64,000 bases of DNA from Aureimonas endophytica (GCF_014642635.1 NZ_BMIQ01000001.1:806001-870000), one strand, 5' to 3'; positions 45,901 to 54,490 are shown, counted from the first letter of the stretch. Translations and numbers: made by a program. The notes: generated from the sequence alone by a model not told the origin.

Positions 45901-46788
45901 TTTCGGCCCGGCTCCGACCGCAAGCCGCGCGTCGCTGAGATCGAGCGCGGCGGCGGTCGCCGCGAACTTGCCCGTGAGGGTGAAGACCGGCAGGAGCCGG
46001 GCCTTCGTTTCGGCGGCCGGCTGCGGCGCGTCGGCGCCGCCGGGCGGCGTCTTCGGCGGTGCGAGCGTCGCGGTGCGGATCGTCCCCTCGAAGCGCGGAC
46101 CGGTCGCCGCGAAGGCCAGCGCGCCGTCCAGCGTCGTGGAAAGGTCGAGCCCGTTGTCGTCCAGCGTCAGCTTGGCCGGCAGGCCCTTGCCGCCTTCCGC
46201 CGTGCCGGTGGAAAGCTGGAAGGCCAGCGGCCGGCCCTCGGCGCGCAGCGTGCCGCCGCCGGTCAGCGGCCCCGCCAGCGAGCGCGCGGCGAAGGCGCCC
46301 TGGATGTCGGACAGGGTGAAGCTGCGCCCGGCCCGGGCATCCGTCACCGTCACCACGCCGTCGGAAACGCTGACGTCCTCCAGGACGACCGTGGCATTCG
46401 TCGGCAGGACGCCGCCTCCGAAGGACGAGGTGAAGCGGCCGTCCGGCCCGATGCCGAGATCGAGGCGCGGCGCCTCCAGCCGCATCGAGAAGATGCGCAA
46501 TTCGCCGGAAAGATAGGGCGCGAGCTCGGCATCCATGCGGAAGCTCCTGGCCGTCAGCATCGGCCGGCCCTCGCCGCCGACCTCGATATCGCCGAAGGTC
46601 ACGCTCGGAAAGGGCAGGATGCGCACGACCGCCGGGCCGCGCACGGCCACCGGCTGGCCGAGAATGCGGCCGGCCTCCCGCTCGAAATCGGCGCGATAGG
46701 CGCTCCAGTCGATGAAGAGGGGCGCGACCAGCACCGCGAGAAGCGCAAGCACCACCAGACCGCCGATCGCGACGAAGCCCTTGACCAG
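42982..46788 (-). CDS. AsmA-family envelope protein
   Basis: Very large AsmA-like protein (about 1268 residues) with one N-terminal membrane helix and a long periplasmic beta-rich body that may help lipid transport or outer-membrane assembly. Segments FIDWSAYRADFEREAGRIL near the start and DAALRLDGSGQSYAALLSA near the end are typical; the last 150 residues form a charged helix and a proline-rich tail. No ATG is available: an in-frame stop lies just upstream. A CTG at 46788 follows GGGAG with 8-base spacing and gives a full membrane helix; a GTG at 46755 is the alternative. Confidence 0.83.
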   Translation of the reverse strand: MVKGFVAIGGLVVLALLAVLVAPLFIDWSAYRADFEREAGRILGQPVAVRGPAVVRILPFPSVTFGDIEVGGEGRPMLTARSFRMDAELAPYLSGELRIFSMRLEAPRLDLGIGPDGRFTSSFGGGVLPTNATVVLEDVSVSDGVVTVTDARAGRSFTLSDIQGAFAARSLAGPLTGGGTLRAEGRPLAFQLSTGTAEGGKGLPAKLTLDDNGLDLSTTLDGALAFAATGPRFEGTIRTATLAPPKTPPGGADAPQPAAETKARLLPVFTLTGKFAATAAALDLSDARLAVGAGPKPYILTGSAGLTVGAAPEFRLDLAGEQLDIDALAAGGEPKAGLAFAGRLEAARSVIAAIPRPALPGTARLSLPVVVAGDTTIRDLVVEAAPRADGWSVRRFAAELPGRTRMEAAGELSVAQAPGFRGSLLVAARQPTGFAEWLTGGVDPAIRTLAQAGFSADVDLSPEHQSFRDLEVDLGGASLAGSLDRSGAAGERVLAADLKGGRLDLDAFVALSRLFTGETDSIADARRGSLKLAAGPVAFQGIEAGRVDADLAFDGHTLAIERLDIADLAGSALHAKGSVAGLGATPSGRMEVSLASERVGPLLDLLAARLPPIPILRALRDRADRLAPLSLSGMLHTVPGTASERPTLNVDLAGTAAATEIGLSMLLGNGIYAGGSAGRFGLDLALTSAEPPQLLGQIGFETLPLPVPSPLGLKLALSAGATGPVAATLTAEAPGSHLSASGELAVAATGIGAATLAVSAGSDDAVPWLLATGNAFGAAAGASLPATFAGDLGYDGAALSLKGLEGSIGATDFSAELERRAEGPVTGEVFVSDLSVPWLAGLVYGQPPADPARPGAWNAAAFGHPLLPATRLALDVTADQVSLGGSAALGDASAHLETTPDSVTLSDLRGTFGGGYGAGLLQFRNANGVGAFSATADLQGLDLGGIALNGFALPSEEDAAAPEAVTPPPIAGTLDAALRLDGSGQSYAALLSAMTGAGKLKLENGAVAGLKPDLLPDVLKAADVPGFDPTPANVAGLVARQSQASRFPVPALTSDFSVAGGVARFPALRQAGSGEVLTAEGALDLARATVAGTLRLDLDPGDDAVEGAAPAVVYELVGPVAGPRLVPDAQPLANYLSIRALEREQARVEAIQGALQEKLRLRREARLYRWRAAENAAAAAEVGRSEDIRRREGQAAERSREAAEVEAEARAAQERLRDADAARGAAVPSGSGPAPTDLDLELSPTPAPVPPAAPFAPNLPGVRPPSGY

Positions 46789-47040
46789 CGTCGATTCTCC
46801 CTAGCACGCCCGTTCTTCCGGGCTCTTACAAAAGATTAGCGGGAAAATCCGAGCATTTGTCGAGGAAAGCCCGTCGTATTCCTCAAGTGCCGATCACGCT
46901 TCGTTAAGGCTCGACAAACCGGCGCACCCGCCGCCGGCAGGAGATCGGCGATTTCCATCCGGTGCCGCTTCGGGTTAAGGAGCGCTGGCGCGCGCCAGCT
47001 GGAAACGCCGCGCCTTCGATGATTTCCTTGCCGAGCGCTG

Positions 47041-48105
47041 ATGGCGACCCGACCGACGCTTCCCTCCCCCTTCGTGCCGCGCGCCGTTCTCAAACGCGAC
47101 GTCTTCAGCGAGATCGCCGTCGGCTCGCTGCGCGACGAGCCGGAGCGGACCGTGACCTATCGCCGCGTCGCCCATTCGGCGCCCTGGTCGCGCCCCCTCG
47201 CCTGGGCGCTGGCGAAGCGGGAGATCCGCGCGCTCGCCGCCCTGCAAGGCCTGGAGAACACACCCGAACTCCTGGGCGTCGACGCGTCCGGTCTCTACCG
47301 CTCCTGGATCGAGGGTGCGCCGCTCCATGTCGCCAAGCCCTTCGGCAACGCGGCCTATTTCCGCGACGCCAAGCGGCTTCTCCATGCGCTGCACCGGCGC
47401 GGGGTCGCGCATAACGATCTCGCCAAGCCGCAGAACTGGCTGATGACGCCGGACGGCCGCGCGGCGCTGATCGACATGCAGCTCGCCACCGTCTTCAAGA
47501 AGCGCACGGCCCTGTTCCGGCTTCTGGCGCGCGAGGACCTGCGCCATCTCCTCAAGCAGAAGCGCACCTGGTGCCGCGCGGCGCTGACCCCGTCCGAGAA
47601 GCGGCTGCTCGCGAGCCGCAGCCTGCCGGCGCAGATCTGGATGAAGACCTTCAAGCCGGTCTATAACGGCGTGACGCGCGGCATCTTCCGCTGGTCGGAC
47701 GGCGAAGGCACCCGCGACCGGATGGACAGCGAGGGGCAGGCCATCGCGGCGCGGCTCGACGCCGATCCGGCCGTCGCCGGCCATGCGGTCCTGCCCTTTC
47801 CCTATCCGAAGAGCCGGGGCGGCATCGGCATCTACGCCTTCGTGGAGGCCATGCCCGGCGTCGTGCCGGCGGATCTGGAGGCGCGGCTGCGCAAGGCGCC
47901 CTCGCCCCGCCCCGACATCGTGCAGGTGGTGCGGCAATTGCCGCGCGATGCGGCGGGCACGGTGCGCGAGGATCTCCTGCGCCTCGTCGCGATCAACCAT
48001 GTGGAGGAGATCGACGGGCTCGCCGGCGAGGCGGCGACGCGCGACCTGATGCGCGAGATCGCCGCCGGACGCGGCAATCTCACCGATCGCCGCCTCAAGC
48101 TCTAG
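47041..48105 (+). CDS. RIO-like kinase with acyl-CoA-synthetase-like C-terminal segment
   Basis: A 354-residue protein. The N-terminal two-thirds resemble an atypical RIO/lipopolysaccharide-type kinase: catalytic loop HNDLAKPQN at 124-132 and a metal-binding D145 in LIDMQLA. The usual N-lobe lysine is not obvious. From about residue 255 the pattern changes to IGIYAFVEAMPGV, RPDIVQVVRQLPRDAAG and a basic end, which resembles the C-terminal subdomain of AMP-forming acyl-CoA synthetases. The substrate is unknown; the fusion reading is by eye and should be tested. Confidence 0.75.
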   Translation: MATRPTLPSPFVPRAVLKRDVFSEIAVGSLRDEPERTVTYRRVAHSAPWSRPLAWALAKREIRALAALQGLENTPELLGVDASGLYRSWIEGAPLHVAKPFGNAAYFRDAKRLLHALHRRGVAHNDLAKPQNWLMTPDGRAALIDMQLATVFKKRTALFRLLAREDLRHLLKQKRTWCRAALTPSEKRLLASRSLPAQIWMKTFKPVYNGVTRGIFRWSDGEGTRDRMDSEGQAIAARLDADPAVAGHAVLPFPYPKSRGGIGIYAFVEAMPGVVPADLEARLRKAPSPRPDIVQVVRQLPRDAAGTVREDLLRLVAINHVEEIDGLAGEAATRDLMREIAAGRGNLTDRRLKL

Positions 48106-48135
48106 GAGTTTTCGCGAAACTTTCGGGCGAAGGAT

Positions 48136-48162
48136 GGTCGGGGCGCGGGGTTCGCCCCGACC
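48136..48162. terminator. Hairpin between convergent genes
   Basis: GGTCGGGGCG (48136-48145) and CGCCCCGACC (48153-48162) are perfect 10-base arms with a 7-base loop, 30 bases after the kinase gene and before the end of the convergent hydrolase gene. No T-run follows on either side. Confidence 0.45.
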
Positions 48163-48198
48163 GACGAAGAGCCGGCCAGCCGGGCTCGCGGGATTCCG

Positions 48199-49098
48199 TC
48201 AGGGTGTCTGAGCGGCGAGCTTGTCCTTCAGGAAGGCCACCGTCCGCTGCCAGGCGAGATCGGAGGCGGTCTTGTCGTAGCGCGCCGAGGACGTGTCGTT
48301 GTTGAAGGCGTGGTTCACGCCGTCATAGACATAGATCTGGTGCTCGACCTTCGCCGCCTCCAGCGCCTTGCGATAGGCGTCGATGCCGGCATTGATGCGA
48401 TCGTCGAGGCCGGCATAGTGCAAAAGCATCGCGGCCTTGATCTTCGGGACGTCGGCCGCGTCCGGCTGGCTGCCGTAATAGGCGACGCCGGCCTTGAGGC
48501 CCGGCGCCGCGACCGCCAGCGAATTGACGAGCCCGCCGCCCCAGCAGAAGCCGACCGCGCCGACATTGCCGTTGCCGCCCTCGACCTTCGTCAGCCAGCC
48601 GAGCGCGTCGGCGGCCTCGGCCACGGTGCGCGCCTTATCGAGCTTGCCGATGAGATCGCGCGCCTTGTCCTCGTCCTCCGGCGTGCCGCCGTCGTCCGAC
48701 AGAAGGTCCGGCGCGAGCGCCAGGAAGCCGTCCTTGGCGAAGCGGCGCGCCACATCCTCGATATGGCCGTTGAGACCGCGATTCTCGTGGATGACCAGCA
48801 CGCAAGGCAAGGCATTGGCGGCCTCGACCGGCCGGGCGAGATAGCCCTTCATCTCGGTGCCCTGGGTGGTGAAGGTCACGCGCTCGGTCTTCACGGCCGG
48901 GTCCGTCTCCGGCACGATCGCGGCCTTGGCCTTCGAGGCGCCGATCAGCGGCGCGATCGCCGCGGCGGCGGCGGCGGAACCTGTCAGCGCCGTCAGCTTT
49001 TCCATGAAGCCCCGACGATCGAGCGTCAGATGCGTATATTCGTCATAGGCCGCGATCATCGCCTGGGTGATCTTCGGTGGCCGGCGAGTGTCGTCCAT
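48199..49098 (-). CDS. Dienelactone hydrolase family protein
   Basis: Alpha/beta hydrolase of 299 residues. The active-site cysteine is in VGFCWGG, an acid in LDDRINAG and the histidine in YDGVNHAFNN, the Cys-Asp-His arrangement of dienelactone hydrolases. An N-terminal DRRGFMEKLTALTGSAAAAAAIAP segment looks like a twin-arginine signal, so it may be exported folded. The substrate cannot be read. It is divergent from uvrD with about 100 bases between the starts. Confidence 0.87.
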   Translation of the reverse strand: MDDTRRPPKITQAMIAAYDEYTHLTLDRRGFMEKLTALTGSAAAAAAIAPLIGASKAKAAIVPETDPAVKTERVTFTTQGTEMKGYLARPVEAANALPCVLVIHENRGLNGHIEDVARRFAKDGFLALAPDLLSDDGGTPEDEDKARDLIGKLDKARTVAEAADALGWLTKVEGGNGNVGAVGFCWGGGLVNSLAVAAPGLKAGVAYYGSQPDAADVPKIKAAMLLHYAGLDDRINAGIDAYRKALEAAKVEHQIYVYDGVNHAFNNDTSSARYDKTASDLAWQRTVAFLKDKLAAQTP

Positions 49099-49200
49099 GG
49101 CGCATCTCCTTGGTTCTCGCGTCTAAGCATGGGCTTGCGGGGTGGCGCGGCAAGGCGTGTTCCACTAGTGTTCCGGCAACGACCGATTAAATAGACCGTG

Positions 49201-51918
49201 ATGACTCGACCGGACGACCATTCCCGGCCGCTCGCCGGCGCGCCCGAGCGCCCGTCGGGCGGCATCGCAGCGCGAGCCCTGGCGGCGCGCGGCGGACCCG
49301 CCGCGATGCGCGAGGCGAACTATCTCGCGAACCTCAATCCCGAACAGCGGGCCGCCGTGGAAACGACGGAAGGCCCCGTCCTGGTGCTGGCCGGCGCCGG
49401 CACCGGCAAGACGCGCGTCCTCACCACGCGCATCGCCCATATCCTGGCGAGTCGCCTCGCCTATCCCTCGCAGATCCTCGCCGTCACCTTCACCAACAAG
49501 GCGGCGCGCGAGATGAAGACCCGTATCGGGCTCTTCGTCGGCGCCGAGGTCGAGGGCATGCCCTGGCTCGGCACCTTCCATTCGATCGGCGTGAAGATGC
49601 TGCGCCGGCATGCCGAGCTCGTCGGTCTGAAGACCAATTTCACGATTCTCGACACCGACGACCAGATCCGGCTGATGAAGCAGCTGATCCAGGCGGAGAA
49701 TCTGGACGACAAGCGCTGGCCGGCCCGCACCTTCGCCAACATGGTGGACGGCTGGAAGAACAAGGGCCTGAAGCCCGAGGAGATCCCGGAAGGCGACGCG
49801 CGCGCCTTCGCCAACGGCAAGGGCCGCCAGCTCTATGCCGCCTATCAGGAGCGGCTGAAGAGCCTCAACGCCGCCGATTTCGGCGATCTCCTGATGCATC
49901 CGATCGCGATCTTCCGCGCCCATCCAGACGTGCTGGCCGACTATCATCGCCGCTTCCGCTACATCCTAGTCGACGAGTATCAGGACACCAATGTCGCGCA
50001 ATATCTCTGGCTGCGCCTTCTCGCGCAGCGCTCGCGGCGCACCGGCGACGACACGGACGAGCCTATCAATGTCTGCTGCGTCGGCGACGACGACCAGTCG
50101 ATCTATGGCTGGCGCGGCGCGGAGGTGGACAATATCCTGCGCTTCGAGAAGGACTTTCCGGGCGCGGCCGTGATCCGCCTGGAGCGGAACTACCGCTCTA
50201 CCGCCCATATCCTCGGGGCCGCCTCGCATCTCATCGCGCATAATGAGGACCGGCTCGGCAAGACGCTCTTCACCGATGCCGGCATCGAGCCCGACCACGA
50301 GAAGGTCGAGGTCAATGCCGCCTGGGATTCGGAGGAGGAGGCGCGGGCGATCGGCGAGGAGATCGAGCAGCTCCAGCGGCGCGGCCACAAGCTGAACGAC
50401 ATGGCGATCCTGGTGCGCGCCTCGTTCCAGATGCGCGAGTTCGAGGACCGCTTCGTCACGATGGGTCTCAACTACCGCGTGATCGGCGGCCCGCGCTTCT
50501 ACGAGCGCCTCGAGATCCGCGACGCCCTCGCCTATTTCCGCTGCACCGTGCAGCCGGCGGACGATCTCGCCTTCGAGCGCATCGTCAACACGCCGAAGCG
50601 CGGGCTCGGCGACACCACCGTCCGCCTGCTCCACGACCATGCACGGGCGAAGGGCATCCCGCTGATGGCGGCGGCCGCCGAGATCGCCGCGACGGAGGAG
50701 CTGAAGTCCAAGCCCCGCCGGGCGCTGGACGACCTGACGAAGAACTTCGCCCGCTGGGCTTCGCTTCTCGCCAATACCAAGCATACCGATCTCGCCGAGA
50801 TGATCCTGGAGGAGTCCGGCTATACGGAGATGTGGCAGAACGACCGCTCGGCGGAAGCGCCGGGCCGGCTCGACAATCTCAAGGAGCTGATCCGCTCCAT
50901 GGAGCCCTACGACTCCCTGCCCGGCTTCCTGGAGCATGTGGCGCTCGTGATGGATGCCGAGCAGAATGCCGATCTCGACGCCGTGTCGATCATGACGCTC
51001 CATTCCGCCAAGGGGCTCGAATTCGAGACGGTCTTCCTGCCGGGCTGGGAGGAAGGTCTGTTTCCGCATCAGCGCTCGCTCGACGAGGGCGGCCGTTCCG
51101 GGCTGGAGGAGGAACGCCGCCTCGCCTATGTCGGCATCACCCGCGCCAAGCAGCGGGCGAAGCTCTGGTTCGTCTCGAACCGGCGCATCCACGGCCTTTG
51201 GCAGTCGACCATTCCCTCGCGCTTCCTGGACGAATTGCCGGAGGACCATGTCGAGGTGAAGGAGGCTAATTCCTCCTATGGCGGCTACGGGCGCGGCGGC
51301 ATGGGGGGCTACGGCGCCTCGCGCTGGGACGCCGACGCCTTCTCGACGACCTCCTACCAGACCCCGGGCTGGAAACGCGCGCAGGCGGCCCGCGCGGCCG
51401 AGACGCGGCCCGACACCGCCTGGGGCTCGCGCTCCGGCCACAAGGAGCGCGCCATCTCCTATGGCGATCAGGGCGTCTCCGGCTCGGATGTCCGCCGCTC
51501 CAACCGCGAGACGGATCTAGCCGCCAAGGCGGATCGCTACGCCCGGATGAGCGAGGAACGGGCGCAGGGCGGCAGCGGCACCGCCATGCCCTCCAACGGC
51601 TTCGCCGGGCGCCTGGAGCGGTCGGGGCGCGGCGTCTACGAACCGGCTTCGGGTGGCGGGCGTGGCAGCAACCGGCCACCGAGCCGCGGACTCGGCCTCA
51701 ACGCCGCGGCGCGCGATGGCGGCCCGCGCGAGATCGAGGGCACGCTGGTCGCCAAGTCGGTCGCGACGGAGGAAAGCCGCTTCAAGGTCGGCGATCGGGT
51801 GTTCCACCTGAAATTCGGCAATGGTTCCGTCGCCGCCGTAGAGGGCAACAAGCTGACGATCGACTTCGATCGCGCCGGCCAGAAGCGCGTGCTGGAAGGC
51901 TTCCTGCAGGACGCCTGA
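49201..51918 (+). CDS. uvrD: UvrD/PcrA DNA helicase
   Basis: Superfamily 1A helicase for nucleotide-excision and mismatch repair, 905 residues. Walker A AGAGTGKT, motif II VDEYQDT, QSIYGWRGA (motif III), and motifs V-VI TLHSAKGLEFETVF and VGITRAKQ are all present. The C-terminal 200 residues are a glycine/serine-rich linker ending in a Tudor-like region with KVGDRVFHLKFGNG. The start is the ATG at 49201; a GTG one codon earlier is equally placed. The N-terminal 35 residues are extra compared with E. coli UvrD. Confidence 0.95.
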   Translation: MTRPDDHSRPLAGAPERPSGGIAARALAARGGPAAMREANYLANLNPEQRAAVETTEGPVLVLAGAGTGKTRVLTTRIAHILASRLAYPSQILAVTFTNKAAREMKTRIGLFVGAEVEGMPWLGTFHSIGVKMLRRHAELVGLKTNFTILDTDDQIRLMKQLIQAENLDDKRWPARTFANMVDGWKNKGLKPEEIPEGDARAFANGKGRQLYAAYQERLKSLNAADFGDLLMHPIAIFRAHPDVLADYHRRFRYILVDEYQDTNVAQYLWLRLLAQRSRRTGDDTDEPINVCCVGDDDQSIYGWRGAEVDNILRFEKDFPGAAVIRLERNYRSTAHILGAASHLIAHNEDRLGKTLFTDAGIEPDHEKVEVNAAWDSEEEARAIGEEIEQLQRRGHKLNDMAILVRASFQMREFEDRFVTMGLNYRVIGGPRFYERLEIRDALAYFRCTVQPADDLAFERIVNTPKRGLGDTTVRLLHDHARAKGIPLMAAAAEIAATEELKSKPRRALDDLTKNFARWASLLANTKHTDLAEMILEESGYTEMWQNDRSAEAPGRLDNLKELIRSMEPYDSLPGFLEHVALVMDAEQNADLDAVSIMTLHSAKGLEFETVFLPGWEEGLFPHQRSLDEGGRSGLEEERRLAYVGITRAKQRAKLWFVSNRRIHGLWQSTIPSRFLDELPEDHVEVKEANSSYGGYGRGGMGGYGASRWDADAFSTTSYQTPGWKRAQAARAAETRPDTAWGSRSGHKERAISYGDQGVSGSDVRRSNRETDLAAKADRYARMSEERAQGGSGTAMPSNGFAGRLERSGRGVYEPASGGGRGSNRPPSRGLGLNAAARDGGPREIEGTLVAKSVATEESRFKVGDRVFHLKFGNGSVAAVEGNKLTIDFDRAGQKRVLEGFLQDA

Positions 51919-52219
51919 AAACCGTCGCGGCGCCGGCATGACCGGCCTCGGAGGTAGCCGGACGGTGTGCGCTGGCGCGCAACGGCCGAGTTGGTTAGTC
52001 GCGGCGGTCCCGCCGTTCCGACTTGATCATATCTTCCATTGCGTCAGTGCGTCGGAGGCCGAGGGATCGCGGCGCGGCAGGGCACGCAATGCCAAAGGGA
52101 ATGCGCGATCATCCACCCTGACGGCGACGGAAGTCCCCCGTCACGCCGTCAGGCGCAAGTATTGCTGCAATGCAACCACGCTGGATCGTCAGCGGATAAT
52201 CGGGTTTTCCGCCGACAAT
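51919..52219. other. Intergenic stretch downstream of uvrD
   Basis: No convincing gene, RNA or terminator was recognised between the uvrD stop and the end of the small membrane-protein gene. Base composition falls gradually from GC-rich to mixed. Short frames here lack ribosome sites. Confidence 0.5.
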
Positions 52220-52414
52220 TCATTTGCGGACATGCGCCATGCTGGTCGCGCGGTTCAAACCGACGGCGATCGACATGGCGAGCGTGCCCAGACCCATCAG
52301 GATCAAAGACAAGGGGACGAGCGCGAGCGACAGAGCCCGCCGTCTGACCTTGACCCAAGACGTTCCGCTTCGCCTTTCGCGGTCGAATATCACGGAGTCG
52401 TGTATGGATACCAT
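52220..52414 (-). CDS. Small single-span membrane protein (64 residues)
   Basis: I do not recognise a family. The protein begins with about 26 charged residues (RERRSGTSWVKVRRRA) and then one hydrophobic helix, SLALVPLSLILMGLGTLAMS, of membrane-spanning length, ending RATSMAHVRK. Positive residues before the helix suggest an N-in orientation. The ATG at 52414 is preceded by GGGAGGT with 6-base spacing, the strongest ribosome site in the area, so it is very likely translated. It lies in a gap between uvrD and the BA14K gene. Confidence 0.7.
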   Translation of the reverse strand: MVSIHDSVIFDRERRSGTSWVKVRRRALSLALVPLSLILMGLGTLAMSIAVGLNRATSMAHVRK

Positions 52415-52713
52415 TTTTTACCTCCCTTTTGTGTAGTTTTTTAGTGAACCACTCCCGCCGGATCACCTTAGCCTGGACGGTTTAATGGAAACTGGCGCGC
52501 CAAGCTTGTCCTTCCAAGATGGAAAAGAAATCGCTTCCAGTAAAGATCCAAAACTTTCCTTAGCTGTGGATCGAAAGAGCGATATCCGAACGATCGAGTG
52601 CCATCGACCTTTGGGCGTAATCACAGGCGGCTGACGCGAAGGTGAGATCGCGCGGGAACCTCGGCGCCCGCCTCGCCCTTTGGCGAACAGGGACATGTTC
52701 GGAGGTTATTCCC
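52415..52713. other. Intergenic region before BA14K gene
   Basis: This region of mixed GC must hold the divergent promoters of the small membrane-protein gene and the BA14K gene. I see no gene, strong dyad or RNA. Short frames on both strands have no supporting ribosome site. Confidence 0.5.
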
Positions 52714-53193
52714 ATGAAAATCCTGAGGTTCGCCGGAGCGCGCCTCCTGGCGGTGGCGCTGGCCTTTTCCTTCGTGCCCGCCGTGGCGCCGTCCGGCACG
52801 CCGCTCATCGGCGTCCAGACCGCGTCGGCCGCGCCCTGGAACGACGGCGTCCCGGGCAATTGGCGGCGGCACGGCGGCTACAATCACGGACCCGGCTATT
52901 ATCCGCGCGGACGCTACTATGGCGGCGATCGCCGCTATTATCGCGACCGGCGCTCCTACGACCGCCGCTACTACCGTCACAACAATACCGGCGCGGCGGT
53001 GGCGGCCGGCATCATCGGGCTCGGCGTCGGCGCGGCCATCGCCAATTCGGCCCGCCCGCGCTACGCCGCGCCGCCGGTCTATCGCGGCGGGCTCTCGGCG
53101 CATGACCGCTACTGCCTGTCGAAATACCGCTCCTACGATCCGGCGAGCGGCACCTACCAGCCCTATAACGGGCCGCGCCGCTACTGCCGCTGA
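52714..53193 (+). CDS. BA14K family protein
   Basis: Exported protein of 159 residues of the BA14K family, known first as an immunogenic lectin-like antigen of Brucella. A signal peptide covers about 1-39 (hydrophobic core, ASA cleavage). The mature part is rich in tyrosine, arginine and glycine (repeated RRYY and RYYGGD), then a glycine-rich hydrophobic span AAVAAGIIGLGVGAAIA and the BA14K core HDRYCLSKYRSYDPASGTY with paired cysteines. The ATG at 52714 has GGAGG 8 bases upstream. A terminator follows. Confidence 0.88.
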   Translation: MKILRFAGARLLAVALAFSFVPAVAPSGTPLIGVQTASAAPWNDGVPGNWRRHGGYNHGPGYYPRGRYYGGDRRYYRDRRSYDRRYYRHNNTGAAVAAGIIGLGVGAAIANSARPRYAAPPVYRGGLSAHDRYCLSKYRSYDPASGTYQPYNGPRRYCR

Positions 53194-53213
53194 GGCGGAC
53201 GCAAAGACAAGGG

Positions 53214-53241
53214 AAAGGCGGGGCCGCGACCCCGCCTTTTT
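53214..53241 (+). terminator. Rho-independent terminator after BA14K gene
   Basis: AAAGGCGGGG (53214-53223) pairs with CCCCGCCTTT (53230-53239) around a 6-base loop and continues into a run of T. It lies 20 bases after the BA14K stop. Confidence 0.88.
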
Positions 53242-53377
53242 CATGACGAAACGGCGAATGCTGCACTGCAACAAGCAGATGGCAGCTATGCAGTCGGGAG
53301 AGTGGTCGCCACGCGGTGGCAGCCGCATATTCCAGCCTGGGAGAGCCAGACGACCGACGCATGCCAGGAGCTTCCCG

Positions 53378-53590
53378 ATGACGCCCCGCTATTTCGAACG
53401 CGCCACCCGCAACCACTCGCGCCAGGGCGTGATGAGTTCCGACGCCTTCGATCGGCTGATGGACCATCGCCAGCGCCGGGCCGCCCGCCACTGCACCTCG
53501 TCCATGCTGATGTTCTGCCACGGCGGGCGCGAGCATTCCGAAAACGAGCGCCGGTTTCGCGGCGATTTCGCCGCGCCGAGCCGGGCCTGA
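53378..53590 (+). CDS. Hypothetical small protein (70 residues)
   Basis: I do not recognise this protein. It is hydrophilic and rich in arginine and histidine, reading MTPRYFERATRNHSRQGVM at the start and then DAFDRLMDHRQRRAARH; a single Cys-His pair occurs in MFCHGG. The ATG at 53378 follows AGGAG with 8-base spacing, which supports translation. It lies between the BA14K terminator and the convergent prmA gene. It could be spurious. Confidence 0.45.
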   Translation: MTPRYFERATRNHSRQGVMSSDAFDRLMDHRQRRAARHCTSSMLMFCHGGREHSENERRFRGDFAAPSRA

Positions 53591-53605
53591 ACCCGGCGGC
53601 GGCGC

Positions 53606-54478
53606 TCAGCCGCGCTTGAGATGCAGCGTCACCCAATCGCCGCGCGTGATCGTCGCGCGGTGATAGAGATGCTGGTCGCGATAGGCCGCCAGCACCGCGT
53701 TGCGCTGCCGGACGAGAATGCCGGAGAGAACGACGTCGCCGGAGGGCGCGAGGCTTCTCGCGACGGCCGGCGCGAGCTTCGCCAGCGGCCCGGCCAGGAT
53801 GTTCGCCACCACGAGATCGAAGGGCGCGCGCCGGCGGATCGCGGCGCCGGACATGCCGGTCGCGACCTCCGCGGTGACGAGCCCGGCGACGCGATTGTTG
53901 GCGATATTCTCGCGCGCCACCGCGATCGCCACCGGATCGATATCGGTGGCGAGCACCGGCACGCGCGCGAGCTTCGCCGCGCCGATCGCCAGCACGGCCG
54001 TGCCCGTGCCGAGATCGAGGACATTGCCCGGCCGGCGCCGGCGCACGATGCGGTCGATCATGTCGAGGCAGCCCGCCGTCGTGCCGTGATGGCCGGTGCC
54101 GAAGGCCTGGCCCGCCTCGATCTCGATCGAGAGATCGTTCGGCCGGACCACGCTCCGGTCATGCGCGCCATGGACGACGAAGCGCCCGGCCCGCACCGGC
54201 TTCAGCTCGGCGAGCACCTGCTTCATCCAGTCGGTTTCGGGAATGGCCTCCCGCTCCAGCCGGGCGCGCAGCGGCGCGTCCAGCACGGCGGCGACCTCCG
54301 CTTCGCGATCGCCCTCCGCGTCGTCGAAATAGATGGACACCTCGTGGAGATCCGCGGCCTCGTCGATCTCGCGCATGCCGACGGGCGCGCCCTCGTCCTC
54401 GAAGGCGGCGTCCCATAGGGCGAAGATGCGGCCGACCTCCTCTTTCGAGGCACGGACGAAGAAACGGGTCTCAGACAT
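53606..54478 (-). CDS. prmA: Ribosomal protein L11 methyltransferase
   Basis: Methylates lysines and the N terminus of ribosomal protein L11 using SAM, 290 residues. Diagnostic segments are GQAFGTGHHGTT, the SAM motif VLDLGTGTAVLAIGAAK, the acid in ATDIDPVAIAVARENI and the NPPY-like VVANILAGPL. An N-terminal substrate-recognition domain of about 90 residues is present. It lies 12 bases downstream of the SCO gene on the same strand, so the two may share a transcript. Confidence 0.92.
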   Translation of the reverse strand: MSETRFFVRASKEEVGRIFALWDAAFEDEGAPVGMREIDEAADLHEVSIYFDDAEGDREAEVAAVLDAPLRARLEREAIPETDWMKQVLAELKPVRAGRFVVHGAHDRSVVRPNDLSIEIEAGQAFGTGHHGTTAGCLDMIDRIVRRRRPGNVLDLGTGTAVLAIGAAKLARVPVLATDIDPVAIAVARENIANNRVAGLVTAEVATGMSGAAIRRRAPFDLVVANILAGPLAKLAPAVARSLAPSGDVVLSGILVRQRNAVLAAYRDQHLYHRATITRGDWVTLHLKRG

Positions 54479-54490
54479 GGCGCTCCGAAA

